Shown one piece after another: positions 25,430 to 35,189 of a stretch of DNA of 64,000 nt. The position numbers and the translations under genes were made by a program. Source of the stretch: Bursaphelenchus xylophilus. Taxonomy: Eukaryota; Nematoda; Chromadorea; Rhabditida; Aphelenchoididae. Each line of letters opens with the position of its first letter. The stretch's first letter is position 1. The stretch is taken from assembly GCA_904066235.2 (NCBI GenBank), contig CAJFCV020000006.1, positions 4,030,001 to 4,094,000 of the forward strand. Reading direction: 5' to 3'. The notes beneath the pieces are model-generated. The model did no database searches. It was given only the letters and a program-made list of their open reading frames with translations, and had not been told where the DNA came from.

Positions 25430-28400
25430 TTAATACAGGTAGAGCAGCTCCTTCTTTACATGGATGAATAAACGGACTGCCATGGCGAAACAGATCAACT
25501 GAAAACTGGGGATTAGTTGGTTTAGCCACATTTTTTGCATAGGATTTATTTTTTACCTATAAAAAATCTCACCTGCACAGTGCCGATCAACGCGACCATT
25601 CCCAAAATCAACGAAAATCGCAGCTGCTCCTCGAATCGCATAAACTCCAGACAGCCCTAAGCAAACCGTTCAGTAGTAATATTCGTCCACGGAAATGGCA
25701 TTACACAAACAGAAGGCCACAAAAATCCCGAATATCTGAATCAAGGAGATGATCCCCGCCGTCCACATGACGATCTTGAAACTGTTCGTCAATTCCATCA
25801 CCGACTCTCGCATCTTCCCATAACAGCCCTAAATTTTACGGATAGATACGAACACAACCACAAGAACGATATAAAAAGCGGTAAAAGGTTTTGATTTGCC
25901 AAGTACAACATCGAAAATTGATGAGAAATTACCTCGCCGTATCTGGAAATGGTCGGGCAATATGGCATAAGATTGCCATTGGCTCTTGGCGGACAACATG
26001 CCGGAGGGAATTCGTGTAATCGGCCGGTCACCTGATACCAACCACTTTGAGCAAAATCCCCGCGCCGTGAGTCAACTCCGCAACATTTTTTCTAAAAATT
26101 GATGAGTATAATATAAATTACGATATAAATTTTGCCATCAAATTAGCCTAAAAATAGAAATTTCAGTTGCTTACTTCAATCATAAATTTGTCCCAAGCCA
26201 ACTTCACCAATAAGTCATCACTTTGAGCCGTATTGCTTTTATCGTTTATGGCCAAGGTCTCTGTCCCATTGTACATTTTGAGCGATGCTTTCAGTAACTG
26301 TCGGAAATCTTTTTGGAACTGAAATTATGAAAGTAGCTCATATTACCAGCTGAAATAACATACCATATGCGAATGCATTGCGGCATAGATGGCGGCGGTG
26401 ATTTCGATCGCCAGGATAGCCATGAGCAATGTGGCGTACTGAAATCAGAAAGTAACCATCAAATAATTAATGCCATATCTCTGGGTATTAATATAACCTA
26501 CACAACACAGAAGTGGTCTCCATTCCTTTGCCGCTCCGCAACACCCCAAGAAGGCCACTATCAGCACCACACAGCCCACCACCAGCAAGGCGTAACCGAT
26601 TTGCCTTACAGCCGCTGGCTTGGACGCCAAATCCATCAACGCGTCGTCCTTTATTCCCGGCGCTTTAAGCGCTGCTGATGCCAAACTTTCCAACGCATAC
26701 TTGTCCATAATCAGCCATGCTCCCAGCAGTAGACAGGCAATTCCACAGAACTGAAGGAGGATTAAGGTTATGTTTACAAATAGTGGAGACGATTGGAGAA
26801 GTTTAAAGACGGGAGTTAGCAAAATGCGACGCTCAGATGTTGATGCAACTTGCGACTTTTTTGTATAAAAGTTGGTAAAAATTTGACACTTTTTAGTACA
26901 GGGTGGCCCAAAAAAATGGAAACTCATATTTATAGTCATATTTCAGTTAACTGCCCAAATTTAGCCAAAGTAATGATTCATATCAGTAACATGGAACATT
27001 GTTAATAACATGTTCGACCATTTTCAAAATATCTGCCGTTGGCGGCGATATAGAGCGCCAAACGCGACTTTAAATTTTGGGCGGTACGCCGCAGCTTTTT
27101 TTCGGGAAATCGGTCCCGTTCTTGGCTCAGCGATTATTTAGCGGTCCCAAACTTTTGTGGCGTATAGTACAGGCGTTCGCCTCTAATTGAAAAAAAAAAT
27201 TTAGTTTGTACGATCTAGATCCGGCGAATAGGCGGCAATTTTGCAGACGTAGCAAAATCAGCCGATTCCTGGCCTCGCGCGCTGTTTGCTTTCTCGGCCG
27301 GGGCTGAATCTTATGAGAACGTTAATTTTCCATCCACAAATTGCTACTGAGCCCGCGGAAGCACCACTACCACCAGAATACCGATGGTTGACGTTTCGGT
27401 AGGTTTTGACATCTTTAACCACGAAAACCGGGGATATCTTGCCTCTGGCGCAAAATCTTGCCCCAGGCCATGACGGAAGAGGTTTTGACAGGGTTCGAAG
27501 ATGGCGGGTGCTTGATGACGCTCAACAGTCTAACTCCTGTCATTCTGGTGTTTGTGGACCTGCTCAATGTTGAGCTACGTCTCATCCATGAACAGGATCT
27601 CTTCTCATCGCCGAGCAGCGGCGCGGCGCCTGAGTTTTTGACGTCTTTTGAGCCGTACTAACTTGTGGTCTTCCGCAGGGCGCTGAACTTTTTGGAGCCT
27701 GTAAGGCTTGAGCTGTTGTACATTTTAGGCCATTTGGCAGATAGCTGTTATGTTGATAACGGTCTCTCGCGCAATATTTTTCATGGGCACCATCAGATTT
27801 TTCTTCACTCGCTTTTTGATGACCTCAAGGTTGGCAGAAGCATTCAAGGTGCACTTTTTTCGACTTCCCGAACGCGTATCATTGCGGACTATTCCGTTGA
27901 GTTGTTTGGTGGCCTTTGGCATGACCGTTTTTGCTACACCGAGCAATTTATCAACCTCACACGGTCCTTTTTCTTGCCGAAACAGGCCGGAAATCGAGGT
28001 CCCTTTGTTTGGCATTCATAAAAAACATGTTAACCAAGCGATATGGGCATGAAAATAAAACATCTAGGGCTAAAAAATACGGAGAATTTAACGGTGGAAA
28101 AATTATTTGGTGCACCTCAAGGTTTTCGCGGCAGGACCCATGGAAAAAAGTTTCCATTATTTTGGGCCACCCTGTATGAAATGTCTTGCATTAGCCTTAT
28201 GTGTACTACTAGTCGTTCCAGAAAGTGCGTGCACTTTTTTCCGCCTTTTTTGCACCGCACAGTGCAAGTTTTCGTGTTCCCCGCGCGACGCGATCCTTTT
28301 CGAAACATTTTGCACTGTGCAATTTCCCCAAAGTTCGCGCCGCCTCCGTTGAGAAAAGCTTGTGTCGCGGCGATATTGGATTTGCACGGTGCAAAAGGTC

Positions 28401-31400
28401 AAATGCACCCCGCAAGAGGGGAATTTTGTGCACAGTGCGGCCTACGACAAAAAGTGCACGCACTTTCTGGAACGACTACTAGTCGCGACATAAAGTCCTG
28501 ACACATTTTGCACCGTGCATTCTTCTTTCATTTCATCCGCACTGTGCATCTTTTCGCATTTGTCGCCCCGATTTCCCGTTTTTGCACTTGCGACGTGGAC
28601 TTTCGCGCGCGACAAACCCGAATTTGCGGGCGCGACATCCCAAACCCGAACTTTCGCACTGTGCATTCTTCTTTCATTTCGCATTTGTCGCCGCAATTTC
28701 CCGGTTTTTTCACTTGCGACATGCACTTTTGCGCGCGACGAACCCGAATCTGGGGGCGCGACGTCCAAACCCCGAACTTTCGCACGGTGCAAAATGTGTC
28801 AGGACTTTATGGCGCACGTCAAAACAATTCTTTCAGAAAATTGAAAAAACAAGGAACCTCGGATCATTGATTTTTTGCGAAGTGCCACAGAATTATCGAG
28901 CTTGAAAAATTATTTTCCTCTTCGAAAAAACATTTTTCTCGAAATTCTCTGGGAAAGTTTTCCTTTGTGACTCGATAATTCAGCGACATTTCGTAAAAAA
29001 TCAATGATCCGAGGTTCCTTGTTTTTTCACTTTTTCTTTGACGTGTGGCGCGACTAGTACTAGTCGCGACATAAAGTCCTGACACATTTTGCACCGTGCA
29101 ATCTTCTTTCATCTCATCCGCACTGTGCATCTTTTCGCATTTGTCGCCGCGATTTCCCGTTTTTGCACACTTTCGCGTGCGACAAACCCGAATTTTGGGG
29201 CGCGACGTCCAAACCCCGAACTTTCGCACGGTGCAAAATGTGTCAGGACTTTATGGCGCGACTAGTATCAGTCTGGCCGAAAAAGAACCGGCCCCCCTGA
29301 ATTCCATCGATTGCGACCCCGCATCGATTGCGACCCAGCATCGATTACGACCCCGCATCGATTGCGACCCAAAATGGGGTAAAGCGACCCCGGGATGAAA
29401 ATTCCTTGATTCTCTTCGGGAAAAACTTGCTTTAGGGGTTTTCGAGGGTGCTGATTTCGAAAATGATGTTAATTTTTCCTCTAGTATTACATAGTACTGT
29501 CTGATACTATATAGTACGAAGTGAAAATATCGCTTTTGACGTTAAATACTCGATTTAGGGGTTTTCGAGGGTGCTGATTTCGAAAATGATGTTAATTTTT
29601 CCTCTAGTACTACATAGTACTGTCTGATACTATATAGTACGAAGTCAAAATATGGCTTTTGACGTTAATGCTGTTGTTTTGATGCTTAGTACTCTTCAAA
29701 AACACGTTTTAAAGGCTTGGTGCTATATAGTACTGTCTGATACTATATAGTACGAAGCCAAATGTCGCTTTTGACGTTAATGGTGTTGGTTTGATGCTTA
29801 GTACTCTTCAAAAACACGTTTCAAAGACTTGGTGCTATATAGTACTGTCTGATACTATATAGTACGAAGTAAAAATAAGTGTACTAAGCACCAGAACAAC
29901 ACCACTAACGCCTAAAGGCCAACTTTACACCTCGTACTACATAGTATCAGATAGTACTATATAGCACCAAGTGATTAAAACGTGTTTTTGAAGAGCACTA
30001 AGCATCAAAACAACACCATTAACGTCAAAAGCGATATTTTGACTTCGTACTATATAGTATCAGACAGTACTATGTAGTACTAGAGGAAAAATGAACATCA
30101 TTTTCGAAATCAGCACCCTCGAAAACCCCTAAAGCAAGTTTTTCCCAAAGAGAATCAAGGAATTTTCATCCCGGGGTCGCTTTACCCCATTTTGGGTCGC
30201 AATCGATGCGGGGTCGCAATCGATGCGAGGTCGCAATCGAGCGGGGTCGCAATCGAAGGATTCCGGCCCCCCTCGCGCCTCGAAATCGCAACCTCGAAAT
30301 TGAATGTTTTTGCGATGCATCGCAAAAGTGCGCGCGACATCGAAAGATCGCTGAATTTGTGGGAATTTTGTTGATTGCACAGTGCGAAACAGCAGAAAAA
30401 GGGCATTTGCACTGTGCAAAACCCACTTTTATCGCTGGCGATGCGTTGTTTTTGCTCTTTCTTTCGGCGACGCCCTCCAAATTTCACCGCGATGCAAATT
30501 GGGGTTTGGAGTGAGTGCGACGGAAGGGTTCGGGGAGGCCGGTTCTTTTTCGGCCAGACTGATACTAGTCCAGCAAAAAAGTCCGCGGAATGGATTTCGC
30601 ACCCCGCACAGTGCAGTTCCGAATCAGAACAGTGCAGACCCCGCGATTGACTTTTCGCACTGTGCATTTGGATTTTGCACAGTGCAAATGCCAAAATCGG
30701 CACTGTGCGGCCATTTCTGGGCTTTTCGCACAGTGCAAGTTGGATTTCTGTTTCGCCTTGGAAATCGCAGCGATTTTCGAGGGAAAATCGAAATTTCTTG
30801 CGACATGTCGCCGAAATTGGGGCTGCCGCTTGGGAAATCGTTCGTTTTTTTGACCTGATTGCACAGTGCGGAATGATTTTGGGGGGAAAAAGCACATGTG
30901 CGCACAGTGCAGCCCAAAGTTTCCTTCGGTTTGCACTGTGCGGAGCTCCGGAGATTGAGCTTTTTACTGTGTAATCTTGAATTAATGATAGTAAATTTAC
31001 ACTTGAAAGTCTCAAAATATATTATTGAGTCAATAAAGTTGTCAACACCTTTGTAGAGACAAAAAATGGACTTTTTTCGCAAAAAATGCACACAGAAAGT
31101 GCAAAAATTATTGTATGACAACATTTTTGGTGTAAAACAACCTTAGAAAACGCCACTGAATACACAATCCTTTCTACAGTCATCATTTTATAATTATCAT
31201 GCATTTTAGTCGAGCAATGTCCGAATTTACTGCAGTTATTGACCCCCTAAGCGTAATTTGAAGTCCGCACTGTGCATCCAACCGGGGAGCCAACCGCACC
31301 GTGCGCCGTCGCCGAAATCCGGCCGAAACCGAGCGCACCGTGCAAACCCAAAAAAAGGGGACTTTTTGCACTGTGCAATGACTTTGAAACGTCTTTTCGC

Positions 31401-34400
31401 ACTGTGCCCCCAATTCCGTCGCGCGCACCCTATAATTTGCACTGTGCGCGCCGAAAAATGCACAGTGCATGCGCGAACAGCACAGTGCAGCCATTCCGCG
31501 GACTTTTTTGCTGGACAGTACTAGTCCGTTCGTAAAGTCGCTGGAATGATTTCGGCGACATGCACCCCGCGAAACCGAAAGTTCACTTTGCACTGTGCAA
31601 TTTTTGGCTGTTTGCACAGTGCAATAGGCTTTTTCGAGCTGTCGCTCGCACCCTGAGTTTTTTCGCACAGTGCACGTCGCCGAAATCATTCCAGCGACTT
31701 TACGGAAGGACTAGTACTAGTCCAGCAAAAAAGTCCGCGGAATGGCTGCACTGTGCTGTTCGCGCATGCACTGTGCATTTTTCGGCGCGCACAGTGCAAA
31801 TTATAGGGTGCGCGCGACGGAATTGGGGGCACAGTGCGAAAAGACGTTTCAAAGTCATTGCACAGTGCAAAAAGTCCCCTTTTTTTGGGTTTGCACGGTG
31901 CGCTCGGTTTCGGCCGGATTTCGGCGACGGCGCACGGTGCGGTTGGCTCCCCGGTTGGATGCACAGTGCGGACTTCAAATTACGCTTAGGGGGTCAATAA
32001 CTGCAGTAAATTCGGACATTGCTCGACTAAAATGCATGATAATTATAAAATGATGACTGTAGAAAGGATTGTGTATTCAGTGGCGTTTTCTAAGGTTGTT
32101 TTACACCAAAAATGTTGTCATACAATAATTTTTGCACTTTCTGTGTGCATTTTTTGCGAAAAAAGTCCATTTTTTGTCTCTACAAAGGTGTTGACAACTT
32201 TATTGACTCAATAATATATTTTGAGTCTTTCAAGTGTAAATTTACTATCATTAATTCAAGATTACACAGTAAAAAGCTCAATCTCAGGAGCGCCGCACAG
32301 TGCAAACCGAAGGAAACTTTGGGCTGCACTGTGCGCACATGTGCTTTTTTCCCCCCAAAATCATTCCGCACTGTGCAATCAGGTCAAAAAACGAACGATT
32401 TCCCAAGCGGCAGCCCCGATTTCGGCGACATGTCGCAAGAAATTTCGATTTTCCTTCAAAAATCGCTGCGATTTCCAAGGCGAAACGGAAATCCAACTTG
32501 CACTGTGCGAAAAGCCCAAAAATCGCCGCACAGTGCCGATTTTGGCATTTGCACTGTGCAAAATCCAAATGCACCGTGCGAAAAATCAATCGCAGGGAAT
32601 GCACTGTTCTGATTCGAAACTGCACGGTGCGGGGTGCGAAATCCATTCCGCGGACTTTTTTGCTGGACAGTACTAGTCGGGACAAAAAGTCCTGATAATT
32701 TTGCACCGTGCGGATTTTGCGCGGTTTTTGTCGCACTCTGAAAAAACGATTTGTCGCTCCGAAAAATGGGGAATCGCGCGCGACGTAAGGCAAAAACAAA
32801 CAAAAATGCACTGTGCAAGTGCACTTTTCGGGTCAAATGCACCGTGCAAAACACTTTTTTTGCGATTTTCGCAGCGACAACCCAAAACGTTCAAATCCGC
32901 ACGGTGCAAAATTATCAGGACTTTTTGTCCCGACTAGTACTAGTCGCGACATAAAGTCCTGACACATTTTGCACCGTGCGAAAGTTCGGGGTTTGGACGT
33001 CGCACCGCGCATTCTTCTTTCATTTCATCCGCACGGTGCATCTTTTTGCATTTGTCGCCGCGATTTTCCATTTTTGCACTAGCGACATGCACTTTCGCAC
33101 CGTGCTTTCTCTTTCATTTTCATCCGCACGGCGCATCTTTTCGCATTTCTCGCCGCGATTTCCCGTTTTTGCACTAGCGACGTGCACTTTCGCGCGCGAC
33201 AAACCCGAATTTGGGGGCGCGACGTCCAAACCCCGAACTTTCGCACGGTGCAAAATGTGTCAGGACTTTATGGCGCGACTAGTACTAGTCCAGCAAAAAA
33301 GTCCGCGGAATGGATTTCGCACCCCGCACAGTGCAGTTCCGAATCAGAACAGTGCAGACCCCGCGATTGACTTTTCGCACTGTGCATTTGGATTTTGCAC
33401 AGTGCAAATGCCAAAATCGGCACTGTGCGGCCATTTCTGGGCTTTTCGCACAGTGCAAGTTGGATTTCTGTTTCGCCTTGGAAATCGCAGCGATTTTCGA
33501 GGGAAAATCGAAATTTCTTGCGACATGTCGCCGAAATTGGGGTTGCCGCTTGGGAAATCGTTCGTTTTTTGACTTGATTGCACAGTGCGGAATGATTTTG
33601 GGGGAAAAAAGCACATGTGCGCACAGTGCAGCCCAAAGTTTCCTTCGGTTTGCACTGTGCGGCGCTCCGGATATTGAGCTTTTTACTGTGTAATCTTGAA
33701 TTAATGATAGTAAATTTACACTTGAAAGACTCAAAATATATTATTGAGTCAATAAAGTTGTCAACACCTTTGTAGAGTCAAAAAATGGTCTTTTTTTCGC
33801 AAAAAATGCACTCAGAAAGTGCAAAAATTATTGTATGACAACATTTTTGGTGTAAAACAACCCTAGAAAACGCCACTGAATACACAATCCTTTCTACAGT
33901 CATCATTTTATAATTATCATGCATTTTAGTCGAGCAATGTCCTAATTTACTGCAGTTATTAACCTCCTAAGCGTAATTTGAAGTCCGCACTGTGCGTCCA
34001 ACCGGGGAGCCAACCGCACCGTGCGCCGTCGCCGAAATCCGGCCAAAACCGAGCGCACCGTGCAAACCCAAAAAAAGGGGACTTTTTGCACTGTGCAATG
34101 ACTTTGAAACGTCTTTTCGCACTGTGCCCCCAATTCCGTCGCGCGCACCCTATAATTTGCACTGTGCGCGCCGAAAAATGCACAGTGCATGCGCGAACAG
34201 CACAGTGCAGCCATTCCGCGGACTTTTTTGCTGGACTAGTAGTAGTCGGGACAAAAAGTCCTGATAATTTTGCACCGTGCGGATTTGAACGTTTTGGGTT
34301 GTCGCTGCGAAAATCGCGAAAAAAAGTGTTTTGCACCCGAAAAGTGCATTTGCACAGTGCATTTTTGTTTGTTTTTGCCTTACGTCGCGCGCGATTCCCA

Positions 34401-34797
34401 CTTTTCGGAGCGACAAATCGTTTTTTTCAGAGTGCGACAAAAACCGCGCAAAATCCGCACGGTGCAAAATTATCAGGACTTTTTGTCCCGACTAGTACCG
34501 TAGGTGGCAAAATTTTTACTCTACAATAAAAATTTTCCACTCCAAGACGAACTCTCTCGTCGGAAAAGGCCGTTGAAGATCTCAGCCGCCCCTGAAAAAC
34601 ACGAACAAAAACTTTCAGTAATTGATACAGGGGGCATATGTGCGCCTTCAAAATTTAAAGAAGATCTGAGCGTCGCACTTTTGACATTTTCTTGCGGTAG
34701 AGGTTGGGGAGATTTATAGATTGAAACTTACCAAAAACAGAAGGTTAAAGACGAATAAGCAAAACTTTAGGACCCGAGCTCCACAGCTCAAGCCCAT
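25430..34797 (-). CDS. Tetraspanin, 281 aa, with alternative fourth-helix exon
   Basis: Four-helix membrane scaffold protein. Exons 34732-34797, 26502-26750, 26364-26438, 26175-26318, 25933-26091, 25573-25656, 25430-25498; 846 nt, in phase. The 22-codon first exon (MGLSCGARVLKFCLFVFNLL) lies 8 kb upstream and joins FCGIACLLLGAWLIMDKY in phase. Seen: helices 1-3, large loop with CCG (~181-183), PPACC (~207-211) and a final GC, then helix 4 and the short tail KKELLYLY. A competing acceptor at 25829 gives a different last exon (see separate entry). The first intron (26751-34731) holds a Tc1/mariner relic and the foldback array. An acceptor (TTTTTAG) lies just upstream of the ATG. A minus-strand AATAAA near 25349 overlaps the Rab6 3' region. 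Confidence 0.88.
25670..25828 (-). CDS. Alternative last exon of the tetraspanin (second fourth helix)
   Basis: Starts GGC TGT after a TTTAG acceptor, in the same phase as exon 25573-25656, which also starts GGC TGT. It encodes GCYGKMRESVMELTNSFKIV, a hydrophobic helix (WTAGIISLIQIFGIFVAFCL) and the tail NAISVDEYYY, then TGA; 52 residues. Both alternatives supply the last cysteine of the large loop and a full helix 4. Only 13 bp separate this stop from the next exon, so the choice probably works by competing acceptors rather than a separate poly(A) site. Confidence 0.7.
   Translation of the reverse strand, partial: GCYGKMRESVMELTNSFKIVMWTAGIISLIQIFGIFVAFCLCNAISVDEYYY
26899..28174 (-). mobile_element. 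Tc1/mariner-type transposon with decayed transposase
   Basis: A 1276-bp element with terminal inverted repeats CAGGGTGGCCCAAAA (26-bp ends with one mismatch) and TA at both flanks (26897-26898, 28175-28176). The minus strand from about 28015 encodes the N-terminal helix-turn-helix part of a transposase: SISGLFRQEKGPCEVDKLLG, then KKRVKKNLMVPMKNIARETV. The frame then breaks, and further fragments such as AANGRYFE occur near 27040. Frameshifts and stops make it inactive. It sits in the first intron of the tetraspanin. Confidence 0.85.
27725..28015 (-). pseudogene. Transposase N-terminal fragment, Tc1/mariner family
   Basis: A 96-codon open stretch resembling the paired-type DNA-binding region of Tc1-like transposases (G-S-I-S-G-L-F-R..., then R-S-G-S-R, then IKKRVKKN and MKNIARETVINITA). 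The catalytic DDE part downstream is broken by frameshifts. It lies inside the element bounded by the inverted repeats. Confidence 0.65.
28211..28477. mobile_element. Foldback element type E
   Basis: A 267-bp element with inverted ends AGTCGTTCCAGAAAGTGCGT and its inverse ending CTTTCTGGAACGACT. The interior has several GCACNGTGC motifs. First member of the array in the tetraspanin intron; the flanks are ACT on both sides. Confidence 0.8.
28481..29055. mobile_element. Foldback element type A, copy 1 (interrupted)
   Basis: Ends AGTCGCGACATAAAGTCC and GGACTTTATGGCGCGACT. The right arm is split by element G (28815-29045), so copy 1 is about 344 bp without it. The arms contain GCACCGTGC/GCACGGTGC and short direct repeats of the GTCGCCGCGATTTCCCG kind. 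Confidence 0.78.
28815..29045. mobile_element. Foldback element type G nested in A1
   Basis: A 231-bp inverted-repeat element (CACGTCAAA...TTTGACGTG) inserted in the right end of A1. The host sequence TGGCG is duplicated on both sides (28810-28814 and 29046-29050), a 5-bp target duplication. Long inner arms carry AACAAGGAACCTCGGATCAT and its inverse. It lacks the GCACNGTGC motif of its hosts, so it belongs to another family and is younger than A1. Confidence 0.82.
29062..29263. mobile_element. Foldback element type A, copy 2
   Basis: A 202-bp element with the same ends as A1 and A3 (AGTCGCGACATAAAGTCC / GGACTTTATGGCGCGACT). It is separated from A1 by AGTACT (29056-29061) and from F by AGTATC (29264-29269). 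Confidence 0.8.
29270..30560. mobile_element. Foldback element type F with internal subrepeats
   Basis: A 1.29-kb near-palindrome with ends AGTCTGGCCGAAAAAGAACC and GGTTCTTTTTCGGCCAGACT. Inside the ends come runs of GATTGCGACCCCGCATC and, towards the centre, four direct and about two inverted copies of a ~120-bp unit. The unit contains ATAGTACTGTCTGATACTAT. Few GCACNGTGC motifs are present. No coding capacity is seen. Confidence 0.75.
30567..31516. mobile_element. Foldback element type C, copy 1
   Basis: A 950-bp element with ends AGTCCAGCAAAAAAGTCCGC and GCGGACTTTTTTGCTGGAC. I count 16 GCACNGTGC motifs, in two dense arms either side of a ~280-bp AT-rich core (about 30960-31250). It is inverted relative to C2 and in the same orientation as C3. 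Frames across it are artefacts of the repeated motif. Confidence 0.82.
31523..31712. mobile_element. Foldback element type D, array copy
   Basis: A 190-bp element with ends AGTCCGTTCGTAAAGTCG / CTTTACGGAAGGACT. It lies between C1 and C2, flanked by AGTACT on each side. It has the same family ends as the element in the peptide gene at 14219. Confidence 0.8.
31719..32668. mobile_element. Foldback element type C, copy 2 (inverted)
   Basis: 950 bp, the reverse complement of C1 with only scattered differences. With C1 and the central D it makes a ~2.1-kb palindrome. The AT-rich core is well conserved. Confidence 0.82.
32675..32935. mobile_element. Foldback element type B, copy 1
   Basis: 261 bp with ends AGTCGGGACAAAAAGTCCTG and CAGGACTTTTTGTCCCGACT, followed internally by ATAATTTTGCACCGTGCGGA. 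Separated from its neighbours by AGTACT on both sides. Confidence 0.8.
32942..33280. mobile_element. Foldback element type A, copy 3
   Basis: 339 bp with the type A ends. It is uninterrupted, so it shows the structure of A1 before the insertion of G. Confidence 0.8.
33287..34237. mobile_element. Foldback element type C, copy 3
   Basis: 951 bp, same orientation and nearly the same sequence as C1, including the AT-rich core and the GCACNGTGC-dense arms. Confidence 0.82.
34244..34493. mobile_element. Foldback element type B, copy 2
   Basis: 250 bp, inverted relative to B1. Preceded by AGTAGT and followed by AGTACC, variants of the usual AGTACT spacer. Last member of the array. Confidence 0.8.
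34494..34731. other. Rest of tetraspanin intron 1
   Basis: AT-rich intron sequence adjoining the first exon. Near 34668 it carries TGAGCGTCGCACTT, the end motif of the foldback element at 62622, probably a fragment of that repeat. Confidence 0.4.
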
Positions 34798-34955
34798 TGT
34801 GCCTCAGTATTCTAAAAATGCAAGTTAAACAAACAAAATCATCAATGAATTTAAACAAAGCGTTTTGATGATTATATGGATGGTATCTACACGACATAAT
34901 CAAGAAAAACCCCGTCTACAGTCAAAATTTTGCCTTCTATGCAATCTCCATGGAA

Positions 34956-35012
34956 CGGTAGTAACCCCTTTCTGGTGGGGTTACTACCGTAACCCCTTTC
35001 TGGTGGGGTTAC
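34956..35012. repeat. Tandem hairpins
   Basis: A perfect inverted repeat CGGTAGTAACCCC / GGGGTTACTACCG with an 8-base loop, followed directly by a second shorter copy sharing the same loop sequence TTTCTGGT. No gene is associated; it lies upstream of the tetraspanin. Confidence 0.75.
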
Positions 35013-35189
35013 TACCGCTCATTTAACCCCAATTAGATTCAACCCGGCCATAAAACTGATCTATAAAAAACTCGGCCAATCCTCGGAGCTTTGCACTTAA
35101 TTAGTATTGCTCCGAGAAAAAAACAGGCTAACGGGGAAAAAGCGGCGTTTGTAATAAAAATTTGCTGGAGGGCTTGGCGTGTCCATGTG

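Noticed and set aside
28211..34493. CRISPR-like array
   Set aside because: The short repeated motif is palindromic, irregularly spaced and within inverted-repeat transposons of a eukaryotic genome; there are no constant-length spacers.
28208..34500. Many long open frames rich in CTVQ, HCAV, ALCN and RTVQ strings on both strands
   Set aside because: They arise from the GCACNGTGC motif read in different frames. They appear on both strands of inverted copies and have no starts, splice sites or conservation beyond the repeat.
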